The notes beneath the pieces were generated by a model, which saw nothing but the letters and a program-made list of their open reading frames with translations, searched no databases and had not been told where the DNA came from. A stretch of DNA of 64,000 nt, from contig JXTC01000026.1 in NCBI GenBank assembly GCA_002914845.1, positions 1,428,870-1,492,869 on the forward strand, in the 5' to 3' direction. The translations under genes were made by a program, and so were the position numbers. The stretch is from Trema orientale (taxonomy: Eukaryota; Streptophyta; Magnoliopsida; Rosales; Cannabaceae). Below, piece by piece: positions 11,851 through 23,530 of this stretch (position 1 is its first letter; the number at the start of each line of letters is the position of its first letter).

Positions 11851-13317
11851 TTATTCCAAAGGCATATTCTCCATCACATCGCTTATGAAACGACATAACG
11901 AAGAATATGAGGACCCACCCTCCAGTAAGGCTTTCCTGCTCTTCATACTCATTTCTTTTACCCTCTTCCTTATATCACTATCATGCTCCATCAGCTCTAT
12001 CATTCCCCTCTCTATCTCCTCAGCTTTCACAATTACAAGCCCTGGACCATTCCAGTTACTCGCATCATTGTTGAAATCCTTTCTATAGTCCAACTTAATC
12101 TCCACCGCTAATCCAAATTCCCTCACCAACTTGAAAGCGTTGAGTTGTTGCTCTGCGGCCAATGGCCACGTAGCGATTGGTACACCGAACCACAAGCTCT
12201 CTAGGGTGGAGTTCCACCCACAGTGCGACACGAAGCCTCCAACCGAAGGGTGGGCCAAGATAGCCACTTGTGGAGCCCACCCTATAATCTTCCCAATCTC
12301 AGCCGTCCGATCTAGAAACCCCTCGGGAAGGACTTCATTGGGATCCGTGTAATCGCTCGGGACAGGTGGCCCACCCGGTTGCGGGGGTTTCCGCAGGGAC
12401 CACAAGAACCGAACCCCACTGTGCTCGAGTGCGCAGGCGATCTCCTTCACCTGCTCCCCACCGAAACTTCCCATGCTCCCGAAGCACAGGAACACCACCG
12501 AGGAGGGAGGCTGCCTATCTAGCCACGTGACAATGTCAGTCGTGCTGTCGGTTGCGTTAATGTTCAAAATGGGGCCCACGGGGTATATTGGCGGGAATTC
12601 ACCTTGTTGAGACAGGGATTGGAGTATGTTGGACTCTAGCTCCATGAACGTATTTACCAAAAGACCCTTGGTTTTTCTCATATTTCCGAACTGACCGAGT
12701 ATCATGGGTGACAAGTCCTTATCCACCACCACAGAGGGAAAGACCTTGGCCGGGACCGGGTTTCCGAAACCCGGAACGACCAGCTCCGCATCCGGTTCAT
12801 CCTTATATTCGGAAATGTCTTTACCTAGGTCGTCGCTGAGAGCTTGGAGATGGGTCATGAGGCGGAGAAACCCGGCACCGGACGTGAAGAACACGTAAGA
12901 GGGAACCCCAAACTCGTCGGCCACGTCGATCATGGTGGTGCAGAACATGTCGAGCACGAACCCGGCAAGCCTCGGCGAGTCGGGTTGACCCGACCTGGAC
13001 TCGACGAGGTCCTTGGCTACGTTTCGGACATGTGGTTTGAGATTTTCGAGGAATTTAGAGAGGAAGTAGGGGGGCTTGAGGTCGGAAGGGTCAACCTGAT
13101 TCTCCGGCGGTTCGATGAACTTGATGCGGTCGGAGATGGAGGTGGAAAGAGATTGCACGTATTCGCTGACTTTGGAGTCAAAGCCTGGAAGCTTAATAAT
13201 AAGGACTGAAATGGAGAGACGATGATCTTGAGCTACTAGGATCTTTGCAATCTCCACCGTTGATACCAGGTGGCCCATACCCGGAATTGGGATGAATACT
13301 AGCTCTGCTTTTTTCAT
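11851..13317 (-). CDS. UDP-glycosyltransferase, UGT71 family
   Basis: Intact 488-residue, intronless family-1 glycosyltransferase (GT-B fold). It should transfer glucose from UDP-glucose to a hydroxyl of a small acceptor such as a flavonoid, phenolic or hormone, in the cytosol. No signal peptide or membrane segment is seen. The N-terminal acceptor domain opens [19 protein letters not shown] with the catalytic His at residue 16; the activating Asp is D123 in VLDMFC. The sugar-donor domain carries PVGPIL, the CFGSMG loop and a complete 44-residue PSPG box, W347 to Q390, with [16 protein letters not shown]. The terminal Gln is typical of UDP-glucose users. Length and start fit the UGT71 family, whose members glucosylate flavonoids, phloretin and abscisic acid; the substrate here is unknown. 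It is most similar to the gene at 27291-28781, differing mainly in a linker near residue 250-260, where it is shorter. Confidence 0.95.
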   Translation of the reverse strand: MKKAELVFIPIPGMGHLVSTVEIAKILVAQDHRLSISVLIIKLPGFDSKVSEYVQSLSTSISDRIKFIEPPENQVDPSDLKPPYFLSKFLENLKPHVRNVAKDLVESRSGQPDSPRLAGFVLDMFCTTMIDVADEFGVPSYVFFTSGAGFLRLMTHLQALSDDLGKDISEYKDEPDAELVVPGFGNPVPAKVFPSVVVDKDLSPMILGQFGNMRKTKGLLVNTFMELESNILQSLSQQGEFPPIYPVGPILNINATDSTTDIVTWLDRQPPSSVVFLCFGSMGSFGGEQVKEIACALEHSGVRFLWSLRKPPQPGGPPVPSDYTDPNEVLPEGFLDRTAEIGKIIGWAPQVAILAHPSVGGFVSHCGWNSTLESLWFGVPIATWPLAAEQQLNAFKLVREFGLAVEIKLDYRKDFNNDASNWNGPGLVIVKAEEIERGMIELMEHDSDIRKRVKEMSMKSRKALLEGGSSYSSLCRFISDVMENMPLE

Positions 13318-13414
13318 TTTCTTAATTAATTAATTTATTTATGTATTTACTTTGAAGCTCAGTACTTGTAACCGTTAGCTATGGATATATGGGAATGGAA
13401 CAATCAATGAGCGG

Positions 13415-13428
13415 ATATATATATATAT
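13415..13428 (-). promoter_or_regulatory. Possible TATA element of the second UGT
   Basis: A TATATATATATATA run about 100 bp upstream of the ATG at 13317. The paralogue at 28781 has a similar run 66-80 bp upstream. In such AT-rich DNA the assignment is tentative. Confidence 0.4.
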
Positions 13429-13505
13429 GTTCATATCTTTAATTTCTGGAAAATTCTGCGAAAGCAATGTATAATGTATAATTACAATATAGTGCGATAT
13501 ATTTA

Positions 13506-13513
13506 TGACGTCA
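13506..13513. promoter_or_regulatory. TGACGTCA palindrome in a conserved promoter block
   Basis: A perfect 8-bp palindrome of the as-1/CRE type recognised by TGA-class bZIP factors, 189 bp upstream of the UGT start. The palindrome plus the following ATGGCTTTGCTGGCATTTTC is repeated exactly upstream of the paralogue at 29017. Conservation inside a diverging flank suggests function. TGA factors regulate many detoxification UGTs; the link here is inference. Confidence 0.55.
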
Positions 13514-13594
13514 TGGCTTTGCTGGCATTTTCAGTTCAAAATATATTGATTCCAAGGACGAAGTCATTAACAGAATAATTTTTATGTAGATTTT

Positions 13595-13796
13595 CTCTCA
13601 GAAATATATGTATGACACTTATATTAGATTGTGAAATTAACATTTAATTTTTGGTTTTTTAATTGGTTGAAATTTTTTAGATAATGGATTTTTCTGAAAA
13701 TATATGTATGACACTCATATTAGATTGTGAAATTACCGTTTAATTTTTGTTTTTTGTTTTTTTAAATGGTTGAGATTTTGTAGATAATGGATGTCT
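13595..13796. repeat. About 96-bp tandem duplication in a UGT promoter
   Basis: ATATATGTATGACACT recurs at 13604 and 13700, and matching sequence continues through TTAGATTGTGAAATTA to TAGATAATGGAT. The second unit is slightly longer because of extra T. The paralogous upstream region near 29140-29290 has a single version. The duplication arose after the two UGTs separated. Confidence 0.8.
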
Positions 13797-13930
13797 TTTT
13801 CAAAACCGAAAGAGACTCTTTTGAGACTGGGAGTTTATATCCTCTGGTACATTCCGGTACTTGTCTTTAATTGGTGGTAGAGAAAAGCCAGAGAAGTTAC
13901 GGAACGCAGTGCTTGGTGCCACGAAAACTT

Positions 13931-13936
13931 CACGTG
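13931..13936. promoter_or_regulatory. Distal G-box shared with the paralogue
   Basis: CACGTG lies about 615 bp upstream of the ATG, directly after the conserved block GGTAGAGAAAAGCCA. The same order is found at 29419-29424 upstream of the other copy. Confidence 0.4.
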
Positions 13937-14044
13937 AATGCATTAGAACCACAATAAATAAATAAATGGAATAAACTATGAGTTCTCGGCATTTTGGTAT
14001 TTTCTTATATGGGGTAATCTTTTTGACTTTGTTTTTATTTTTTT

Positions 14045-16571
14045 GGTTAATGGCATCATTCGTCCCTACTTTATTATTATTTTGGCATATTAGTCCTCAT
14101 CTTTTTTGTTTTAGTATTTAAGTACTAAATGTTTCTCTTTTTGGCACTATTGGCCCTTTTAGCATATTCCATTTAAAATTCTGTTAAAATTCATTTGAAC
14201 GAGAGAAATTTTGTACAATTGATCTTAATTTTTCAATTGTTTAACAATTTGATTTATATTCTTTTTGTATTCATATTTCCGATTAATAATATTATATCTG
14301 TTAATCTTTTGGAAAATTAAAATTCTAAAAAATTAATTTTCCTAAAATTGACAGATGCAATTACATAAAGAAATGAAAATTTAATCGAAAACTATAAAAC
14401 TTTTCATGCTTATTTGCTACAAATAGTTAATTAATGTTTTAGAATAACCATTCATAATTACATGAACATTTAATGGATATAGTAAATTTTCAGTCAAATT
14501 TGACTAGTGTAAAAGCGTATATGTGAAATTTTTTTAGTTTAGAAATAGTAAGAAAATTATTTTTTGTTCATAAAGTTACTATAATTTAACATAAATTAAG
14601 GTTCATTAATATAATTTTTTTTTTTGAATTTAGTTTTTAAATGAACTATTTGTTTTATATTCGTCTTTGAATTTTAATTCTCTGAAAGAATAGCAGATGC
14701 AATATTGTCAATCAAAAATATGAATACAAAAATAAAAATTAGGGACCAAATTGTTAAATAATTAAAAAATCGAGATCAATGGTGTAAAATTTCTCTCATT
14801 CAAATAAATTTTAATGGAATCTTGGATGAAATATGCCAAAAGGACCAATAGTGCTAAAAAAAGAAATGTTTAGTACTTAAAAGCCACAAAAAATGGATTG
14901 AGGACCAATATGCCAAAGTAGTAATAGCAATGGTGTTGATAACTCTATGAAAATAGAGTTATTTGTGTCCTTTAACTTATTAATCTTGTACTTTTTTTAG
15001 TAATTTTAATTTAAATTTTAGATAATTTAAGTTATTTTATTTTTAATTTAATTTGAGTATTTAGATTTAATTTTATTGAATTTTAGTTTATTTTAAATTT
15101 AATTTTAGGATAGTAGTTTTAGTATTTAGATTATTTATTTTGAATTAAAATCTGATTAGGTTTTATTTTTATTTTTTTTTTTACTTTATTTTGATTTAGA
15201 TTTTAAGAAAAAAAAGAGAAATCAAAGAAAAAATCGGAAAAAAGAAGCCAAATGCGCGAGTAAAAGCATTGGCAAATCTGGGTCGTGGATCTCACTTCAA
15301 ATGAACCACGAGCGCACGTGAGAAGTACTCACGGGAGGAGTGCGTCCGAGGCCGGGGACAGGTGGGCCCCACGTGATAGCTGCAGCAGCTGTTCTTCTTC
15401 CGGGGTGTCTAATCGCATGCATCTCAGGTCTTGAGTAGCCGAATTTTTCTCCAGAAATAAGGCGCCACGTCATCCGTTGAAGTCATTGTTTCGTTTCAGC
15501 CAATAAAAAAGAAGATACATGCTGAGCGTACATAGACTCATCCATATAGGATCATTTCTCATGGCACAGAAATGTAAAATAAAGGAAAGGAGAGAGAAAG
15601 AGATAGAGAGTAAACGGGAAAGCGCCACATCACTCTACCAATCAAAATATAGTTTTGGAATCCGTGTCTAACTTAAAAATAATCTTTTTCAGTTATAAAA
15701 GGACTATGAGACAAGAGGAAAAATACCACATTCTAGAGAGAGAAATACTGTAGTTCAGAAAAAGAGTCAGTGGGAGACAGAGTAATGAAGTGGAGTTTCT
15801 TTGACCGCGAAATTTCTCTGTTTAGTTTTATTTTTCTGTTTTAGTTTTTATTTATTTTTTTTGTTTCTAGGATGTCAGTGGATCCTGACTATGAATCTTT
15901 ATTTGTCTTAGTTTATTTTTAATTCTAATTTTCTTTACATTACCAAGTGTTTATTCTATTTGTGCTTAATGCTTTTGATTGACTTGATCACTCAATTAAT
16001 TGATTAGGAATTTTTATACTGAATTGGAAGAGGATGTTTAGAATATGTCCATAAATAGAATAACATAAATTATATGGGATAGGAATATACTCATAAGTTT
16101 ATGCAATTTTAAAAGAAATCATAAAGCTTAATGAATCTTTTGCTTAATTCAATTTGCATAAGAATATAATAAATTATTAAGTGAAGATATTATTGCTAAG
16201 TCTTGGAAGAGATTAGTAATATACATCAAGATATTCTAATTGGAACTTGGGTAAATTAATTGGAATAGGAAGAAACAATAGAAAATTAAGAGGATTGGGA
16301 AGGTGAAGTTGGTGTCCTAGGTTGTTTTGCATTGGTATTTTCTTTAGATATTTTCCTGTGATTTATTTAATTTAGTATTTTATTTTTATTTTTATTTTCT
16401 TTATTTTAGAATTTTAATTTGTTAGATAAAATTAGGGTTAATCTAATTTCAGTAATTAGTAAAAAAATTTAGTTAATCAATCTCCCTTAGACGATATCTT
16501 TACTTATCATTATATTACTTGTTCGCGATATTGTGCACTTGCAATTATTTTCACAACAGGTGCCATTAACC
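14045..16571. mobile_element. Long foldback element split by a solo LTR
   Basis: 14045-14340 is the inverted copy of about 14640-14936, with matches such as TTTGGCATATT, AAGTACTAAA and GAGAGAAATTTT in order over nearly 300 bp. The extreme end GGTTAATGGCA at 14045 finds its mate only after the solo LTR, at 16561-16571 (TGCCATTAACC). Without the LTR and its TSD the element is about 900 bp with arms of about 300 bp. It has no coding capacity. Flanking T-runs hide any TSD. Long arms suggest a Mutator-like foldback, but this is not proven. Confidence 0.8.
14937..16558. mobile_element. Solo LTR of a retrotransposon, 1.6 kb
   Basis: It begins TGATAACTCTATG and ends TTTTCACAACA, the TG...CA form of an LTR, and is flanked by GGTGT (14932-14936) and GGTGC (16559-16563), a 4/5 match to a 5-bp TSD. 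It contains a promoter-like stretch with TTATAAAAGG near 15694, a GC-richer transcribed part and T-rich U5-like sequence. No gag-pol accompanies it, so internal DNA was lost by LTR-LTR recombination. A truncated relative is at 25262-25848. Family (probably Ty3-type) is inference. Confidence 0.75.
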
Positions 16572-16944
16572 CTTTTTTTTTCTTTTTATAAAAACCTTTT
16601 TGACTAAGTTGAAAGAGCCGTGCTAGTTCTAGTATCTTGATAAGACCTGGAATTTTTAAGAACAAATTTGATTTTATACAGTAAAATTTCGAAAAAAGAA
16701 ACTTTGCATTTTAAAATTCTTTGAAACATTGCAATTTATTTCGAAAAATACCACTTTTCATCAATTGATCTGGTATTTAACGTAACTAGTTAAGTTACTT
16801 ACATCCAGTATCTTTGAATAAAATACTTATTTTTAAAAATTATATTTTCCTGAATAATTTTAAAAAATAGTACTTTTCTAAATAGAATTTAGGAAATGAT
16901 ATTTTCCGAATAGGTTTGGAATTTTTCAATAAAAGACAAGATTT

Positions 16945-17345
16945 AAAATTCCATGCCCAAGGTACCCAAAAAAAAAAAAAAAACCCCAAATGGGCTTAAT
17001 TTTTTGAAAAATCCAACATTGATTTAGAGAAATATCACTTTTTAAAAAAATTTTTAGAAAAATGGTACTGTTAATAAATATTTCGACAAATGACACTTTT
17101 TTATTTAAAATTGGTATTTTCAGTGATACTCGAGACAATCAGTTGAGTTACTTAGGATAACCAATCTAGTTACTTGAGGTATCTCATCAATTAATAATAA
17201 GTGGTATGTTTCCAAATACTTTTAAAATTGGTATTTTTCTAATTAAAATCTGGGATTTTCTAAATTATTTAAAAATCCTATATTTAAAAAAAAAATTGAA
17301 AAATTACCATAAAAAATTAAATTTCCTCAAAAATCATTCCATTCA
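16945..17345. repeat. Dispersed repeat R1, copy 1
   Basis: Shares ordered blocks with 25984-26705 and 56854-57275: AAATGGGCTTAATTTTTTGA, then GATTTAGAGAAATATCACTT, then a part with GGTATTTTC and paired GTTACTT motifs, ending near AAATTTCCTC. Non-coding; probably an old non-autonomous transposon. Confidence 0.6.
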
Positions 17346-17430
17346 GAATTTTTCTTTCTTTTTTTTTTTTGGATTTTGGGCCTGAGTTTTTGTAACAAGC
17401 CTAATTTTCAACACAAGACTTGGGAAAATT

Positions 17431-17830
17431 AGACATTATACGGTATTTTCAGAAAAAATTTGAAAAATACGGTGGTTAGTATTTTTTTAAGGTGCAGTAC
17501 GGTTTATATTAGAAAAATACTATTTTTTAAAAAATATTTAAAAAAATACTATTTTTTAAAATAGTAATTGGTAACTGGTAACCAATTTCCAGAAACTAGT
17601 AACTAATAACTAAAGGTATTTATAACTAGTATATAACTAGTAATCAGTAACCAGTAATCAGTTTTCAAAAACTGGTAACCAGTAACTATTTTAAAAATAA
17701 TATTTTTCTAAAAAAATTTAAAAAGTAATATTTTTCTAATAAAAAACCGTACGAAAATTTGAAAAGAGCCTGACTTCTGTATTTTTGAAATTTTTTTGAG
17801 TTTTTATAGGTGAAATTGTTAAAGACCCAC
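17431..17830. repeat. Foldback repeat R2, copy 1, GTAACTGG-rich centre
   Basis: Arms of the type AGAAAAATACTATTTTTT are inverted about a centre made of short alternating motifs (GTAACTGGTAACCA, AACTAGTAACT). The same structure recurs at 19401-19774. It is transcript-free in appearance and non-coding. Confidence 0.65.
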
Positions 17831-18837
17831 AAAACATTAATGAGTGATGCCAATAACTTAAACGACCCATAGCCACTTGTATATATATCAATGTCTCAGC
17901 TTCTCATTGTCCAGCTTTTGACCCTTTCTTTTGACTATAAAGTATACAAGTGACCTTTATAGTAGTTGCGTTTACAGTTAGCTTCTTACCCCTTTTTTTA
18001 ATTATAATTATAGCTTAAAAGTTCTATATATTTTACCATTTTATCCACTAAATTTTCAATTTATATAACTGATTATCCTGAATTATATAATCGTTGCAAA
18101 AATAGTCGATTTGTCACAAAATGTTTGTTTCTTAATAGAAGATAATCATATATAAAGCGTATGATTGAGCATTATATTCTCGTTCTCAGCTATAATTACC
18201 AAACTCTGTAAGTTATATATAATTCATCTCCATCAAAATTTAACTTTTGTGATAAAACGGTCATTATTACAACAATTGCATAATATAGGATAGACTGATA
18301 TGAAGTTAAAAATTCAGAGTCCCATTTTTTGTTACAGATATCATGCTGGGTACCATGCACTTTGCATATGACTTATTTTTGTTAAGAATGTAACAATTAT
18401 AAATGAATAATTTGAAGTATCATAAGCTACATCGTAGGCCTAGAAAAAGAAAATTAGTTCATAACTAAACTAAGAAAAACCACAAATATAGTCATAATAT
18501 TCAAACAGAAAATTAAGAGAAATGAAGAAAAACTGTCCTTAGAGATCCATGTCACTATCCCTCTTCAAGCTGTTATACTATACTCTCTTTCTCTCTTTTG
18601 CTGCCATTTCCCTTCTCTCTAGCGCTCTTTCACGGTTCCCCTTTCAAGTCTCGACATGAATATATATATATATATATAGCTCACGTACAAACTCACATCC
18701 CACCGCCTCATCATATACATGACTATATGAGTTACCTCACCTCATTTAATTCCACGGCTTCAAGAGTCGACAAGCCTTAAAATTGATTCTTCTCTAAATT
18801 CTCCTTTTCCCTCTATATGTACTCTTCCGAGAAAAAT
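17831..18837. other. Intergenic
   Basis: AT-rich with a TA microsatellite near 18660-18678. No gene, RNA or transposon recognised. Confidence 0.4.
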
Positions 18838-19237
18838 TCATAAATACCTGTTTTCAAAATTATATTTTTATAAATACCTGTTATTATACCTCTTTTTGGA
18901 GAAATGTAGACGACCACTGTTTTACACATAAAATGTAGACCACGGTATACATTTCATACATAAAAATGATACTAAAAATTGGCACACATTTGAAATGTAT
19001 ATTATATGTCAAATATATAATGAAAAATATAAATCGTGGTAAACATTTACATTGTAGTATACCGTTCATATTTTAGATATGAAATGTATACTTTATGGAT
19101 AAAATTTACATTGTAAATGTGGATCACTTATATTTTGCATATGAAGTGTGGACCATAAAAACGAGTATTTTTGAAAGAAAAATTAAAAATAAGTATTTAT
19201 AAAAATAAGTTTTAAAAACGGATACTAGACATAAATT
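18838..19237. mobile_element. MITE family M2, copy 1
   Basis: About 400 bp, matching 56379-56811 in the same orientation through blocks such as AATGTAGACCAC, AAAATTGGCACACATTT and GAAAGAAAAATTAAAAAT. The start TTCATAAATACC and the reverse complement of the end are similar over about 40 bp (imperfect inverted ends). No coding capacity. Confidence 0.65.
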
Positions 19238-19400
19238 ATTATATTTTTCTCTTACGTAACTTAATCTCATTAATTCTTAAAACAAGAATTGGGCCTTCGA
19301 GTCCATGGCCTTTTAATTCAACCGAATTAGTTGGCTGTTGAGAGCTTTCTAACAAATTGGGTTTGGTAAATTGATGGGCCACATTAATTTAAATGCGTGA

Positions 19401-19774
19401 AAACTAGGCCTTGTACGGCATTTTTAGAGAACAAATTAGAAAAATATAGTGAATTCTGTTTTTGTTGATTCGGTACAATTTTTATTAGAAAAATACTATT
19501 TTTTTAAAAATATTTAGAAAAACAACATTTTAAAATAGTAACTTGTAACTAGTTTTCGAGTACTGGTAACTGGTTTTCGAGTACTAGTAACTAATAATGA
19601 AAGATATTTATAACTGGTAACCGGTAACCAATTTTCAAAAACTTTTAACTAGTAACTATTTTAAAAATAGTATTTTTCGAATAAAAATCGTATGAGAATT
19701 GGAAGAAAAAAAAAACTGACCTCCATATTTTTATAATTCTCTTTGGTTTTTATTGGTAAAAGTGTTAGAAACCT
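19401..19774. repeat. Foldback repeat R2, copy 2
   Basis: Second copy of the repeat at 17431-17830, with GTAACTGG/CCAGTTAC-like motifs between AAAAATAGTATTTTTC arms. Confidence 0.65.
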
Positions 19775-19819
19775 TTAAATGCATGAGAACTTTTACCTTG
19801 GCTTTGTTATTTTTTCTTC

Positions 19820-21938
19820 AGAAATTGACGTGGATAGTACTCTTTTAGCACAAAATGATATTTTCAGTGCTTTTTTCTTTTTTTTTTTTCAAAATGATAT
19901 TTGTAATACTCCCCAAGAAACCAAAAGACCAAAATACCTTCGAATGAGAATCAGTTGTCTGAAATGAAAGGGAACCGAGCCAAAATTATTTAACCTATCT
20001 CCCATACACTTGAACACTAAGAACAAGCTTTTGAAACCTAGAACTCTCTATCTGCAACTCGAAAAAATCGTATAGATTTTTGTAACCAAAATCTCCCCGT
20101 ATCTTCAATGTCCTAGCTTATGCGAGGTGTTAATCCAATGCCTAGTTCAAATTAGACGGAATACAAATTTTAGATCTAATAAGAGAGGGAACCTAAAATC
20201 ATTTAACTCACTTTTCCCACACGCCTAAACAATGAAACTTAACAATTCCCTTTTTGCGACTTAGACCCCAAAGCCTAAGAACAATCTCGATCTATAATGG
20301 CCCTATCAGAAACTCAGACCCTAAGACCTAAGAATAATACCTCATCTGAAACTTACACCTAAAACCTCCCACATCCTTGGCATGAAGGAACCAAGCTCTC
20401 AAGACGCTAGGCACGACCCTTCTCCTCATAGGGCTAGTAGGCCATTCTCCTTGGATCTCGAACTTCCTAGCTCACATGAGGTCATTCTTGGTAATACACA
20501 CATTGCTTAGTCCCCATCTTCTCATGAACTTCAAGATTGCTTAGTCCTTAGCTCGTCTGAGGTATAGGTCACCCATTACTGTTCCCCTATTCACAAAGGC
20601 TAGATTGCTCACTACCTAGAATGCCAAGGAACTAAGCTCATAAATGCCCAAATTTCTCACCAATCCCAAGCTCTGTTAACCCATATTGGTGGAACCCTTG
20701 TTTCGTTTTAGGTATAATCTCAATTTTCATTTGAACAAACCTTTTGCTTTGAGCTTTGGATGATTGATAATAATCAATATTTTAATATTAGGCAAAGACT
20801 GTACAATAGAGTAGTTTGGAGTTATTTTTATTGGATTTGGATGTATTGAGTTAATATTGTGTGTTTTTGAAATGATCTGGACTGAATTTGTGACTACGAT
20901 TAATAGATTTTGGGACTTTTTTTGTGTGTTTTTTGTGTATATTAGATTAATTTGTAACAATGACAGTTTTTTGTGTATTAGATTGTCATAAATTGTGTGA
21001 TTTTAAACTATAAATCATGTGAATACTGATACAAAAGGTGTAAATTTCTAAACTGTCACAAATTTTATGACTATCAAAAATTGTGTGACTATAGGTAACA
21101 CATATATGACTATTAATAAATACAATGGCATAATTTTTATTATAAAATTGTATTAGAAAAATATCATAAAACTATTATTATCCGATGTAAGTGCTTATTT
21201 TATTTTTGAAAGATAGGCACAAATTTTATAAAATTAGAATTGTGTGATTGTATGTAACACAGATATGATTACTAACAAATACAATGACATAGTTTTTATT
21301 GTAAAATTATGTTTATGTTAGAAAAATTTTATAAAGCTATTGTTATCTAATATGAAGGCTTATTTTACTTTTGTAAGATATGCACAAATTTTGTAATTAG
21401 TAGTCATAAATAAGGGTTACATGGCACAAACTTACGATTGTCATATGACTACTAATAAAGAAAATGGCATAGTAAAAAATTATAACTGTCATATTATATT
21501 AGACCAATGTTATTAAGCCATTGTTGGCCAATAGGAATACTTATCTTCCTTTTATAAGGTTGACACAAATTTTGTTAGTAAATTAAGAAGGTTTGTTAGT
21601 AATTTATTACTTGGAGTCATAATTACATGACCCATAGTCACAATTTCACTTAGCAAATCTAATTATTATTTTTTTTTACCTATGAGATGAAACAAAAGCC
21701 AGTAAAAAAGGCTGTATAAGTAAAAAAGGTAAGTAATACAAACTATGACCATCAGTCACAAAATTGTGACTACCAGTAACAAAGCATAAAATAATAGAAG
21801 AGTAGTTTCAGAATGACCATTGTTTCTCACTCTAAAAGTAACTAAAAAAGTCATTATTTCGTACTATAAATGTCATTTTGAAAAATGACACTAAAAAAGT
21901 CAATTTGTGCCAAAAGAGCACTATCCATATCAATTTCC
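19820..21938. mobile_element. Mutator-like non-autonomous element, second copy
   Basis: The left end (GAAATTGACGTGGATAGTAC) is matched by the reverse complement of the right end (GCACTATCCATATCAATTTC), with the rest of the arm continuing through CAAAATGATATTTG. The ends are the same family as at 4924-6776 and 32961-33198. 20900-21800 also matches the TTGTGACT repeat zone of the first copy, in the opposite orientation. The part at 19950-20700 is not shared and reads like another unrelated insert. No transposase; a TSD is not clear. Confidence 0.75.
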
Positions 21939-22119
21939 CTTGTTTCTTTCATAACCTTTTATTTTGAAAAATGCTACCTGTAAGTTATCTTTTGCATCAA
22001 TACCTTTTATAACCTGCTCAATTTAATAAAATACAACAAATTAGGACAAAACTTTGTAGAAAACAAACAACTAAGTACAAATTAAGTTGGAAAAGAAATA
22101 CAAACAATGAATAATATGA

Positions 22120-22928
22120 GCATATCAATATCTGCCACTTGGTTTGGAGTCTTCACGTACTTCAGCCGTACGTCCTTTCTTGCAATACATTATTCTTTTA
22201 TGTAATGGTAGCGAGTGTCAATGTGCTTGCTTCTATCATGGAAGACATGGTTCGTTGTCAAAGTAATCACTAATTTGTCTTTAATATGAATCTCGGTAGG
22301 CTCATTCTACGGCATGTGTAGCTCATTCAACAAGTTTCTTAACCAAATTGCATGATAAACACATACTGTAGCTGCAACATACTATGCTTCTCAACTTGAT
22401 AGTGTGACAATTGGTTGCTTCTTTGACATCCATGCGAAAGCAATATTTTCAATGAAGAATGTAAAACCATTTGTACTTCTTTTATCATCTAAGTCTTCAC
22501 TCCAATCACTGTCACTCCCACAAGATTATAGTTGCTGGATGAGGAATACTGCAAGCCAAAGTTAATTGTAACTTTGATATATTGACAAATCCCCTTAGTA
22601 ATCTTCAAATGAGTGTTTGTTGGAGTTTCTATGTAGTGACTGACTAGGCCCATAATGTAGAGAATTTTGGGTCTTGTGCAAGTTAGATTGCATAAAATTC
22701 CAACTAAGCTCTTGTAGAGTTTCGAATTTACTTTTCTCCTTCATCATGCTTTGATAACATGACTTCAAATTCAATTGGCAAGCTTATAGGATTGCAATTA
22801 ATCATTTATCTTGAATTTTTTGACAATCTCCTTGACATAAAATGAAAATTCTACCTTCCTCTTGCTTCGCTTCTATGCCTAGGTAGTAAGACATCAATGT
22901 GATGTTGGTCGTTTCAAACTCACTAGAG
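22120..22928 (-). pseudogene. Ty1/copia pol fragment (RT end and RNase H)
   Basis: On the minus strand broken frames give the end of a copia reverse transcriptase (MSYYLGIEAKQEEGRIF) and its RNase H domain (DWSEDLDDKRSTNGFTFF, SKKQPIVTLSS, YVAAT, SKHIDTRYHYIKE, KYVKT). Several in-frame stops and frame changes are present. No LTRs lie nearby. It is a truncated, dead remnant from a different copia lineage than the element at 35-42 kb. Confidence 0.85.
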
Positions 22929-22939
22929 AAAAAATGGTT

Positions 22940-23530
22940 TATTAGTAAATGAATTATATACTACGGTAAATAAATTAATTATCTACATCAATAAATTAAC
23001 TATATACACTAGTAAATTAGTTATATTTTATATTAAATGAATGGTATTCTGCAAAAAAATACCCTGGAGTTTAGGTGTTCTACAATTTAAACCCTAAAAT
23101 TTAAATTCTGTAAAATAATACCCTAGGATTAAGAATTTCTGAAAATTAATACCCTTTTGAATAACTTTAACCGATAAAAGACAATAATATCCTAAAAATT
23201 AAGGAGAATAATAAAGATTATTCCAGTTTTTATGAAGGATATTATTTTTTTTTATAACTAAAATTGGTCAAAAAGTCAGTTCAAGGTATTAATTTTCAGA
23301 AATTCTTAATCTCAGAGAATTATTTTACAAAGTCCAAATTTTAGGGATTAAATTACAAAATACTCAAACTTGAGGGTATTTTTTTACAATTCACCCTTAA
23401 ATAAATTGTATACATTGGTAAATTTATAATACAATATGGTAAATATATTATATACACCAGTAAATTAATCATATACTATAATTAATGAATTATATATGTT
23501 GGTAAATCAATTATATACATAAAAATATCA
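22940..23530. repeat. AT-rich tandem repeat split by a MITE
   Basis: Imperfect units of about 24-26 bp of the form AATTATATACACTAGTAAATT on both sides of the MITE at 23042-23396. Non-coding. Confidence 0.6.
23042..23396. mobile_element. MULE-type MITE, about 110-bp inverted ends
   Basis: The left arm (GCAAAAAAATACCCTGGAGT, then AAGAATTTCTGAAAATTAAT) is the reverse complement of the right arm. Flanks are TTAAATGAA (23033-23041) and TTAAATAAA (23397-23405), an 8/9 match to a 9-bp TSD. It is 355 bp long with no coding capacity. Confidence 0.75.

Noticed and set aside
12844-13209. 121-residue plus-strand frame opposite the UGT
   Set aside because: It is the antisense shadow of the UGT coding sequence; the minus-strand product has all family motifs.
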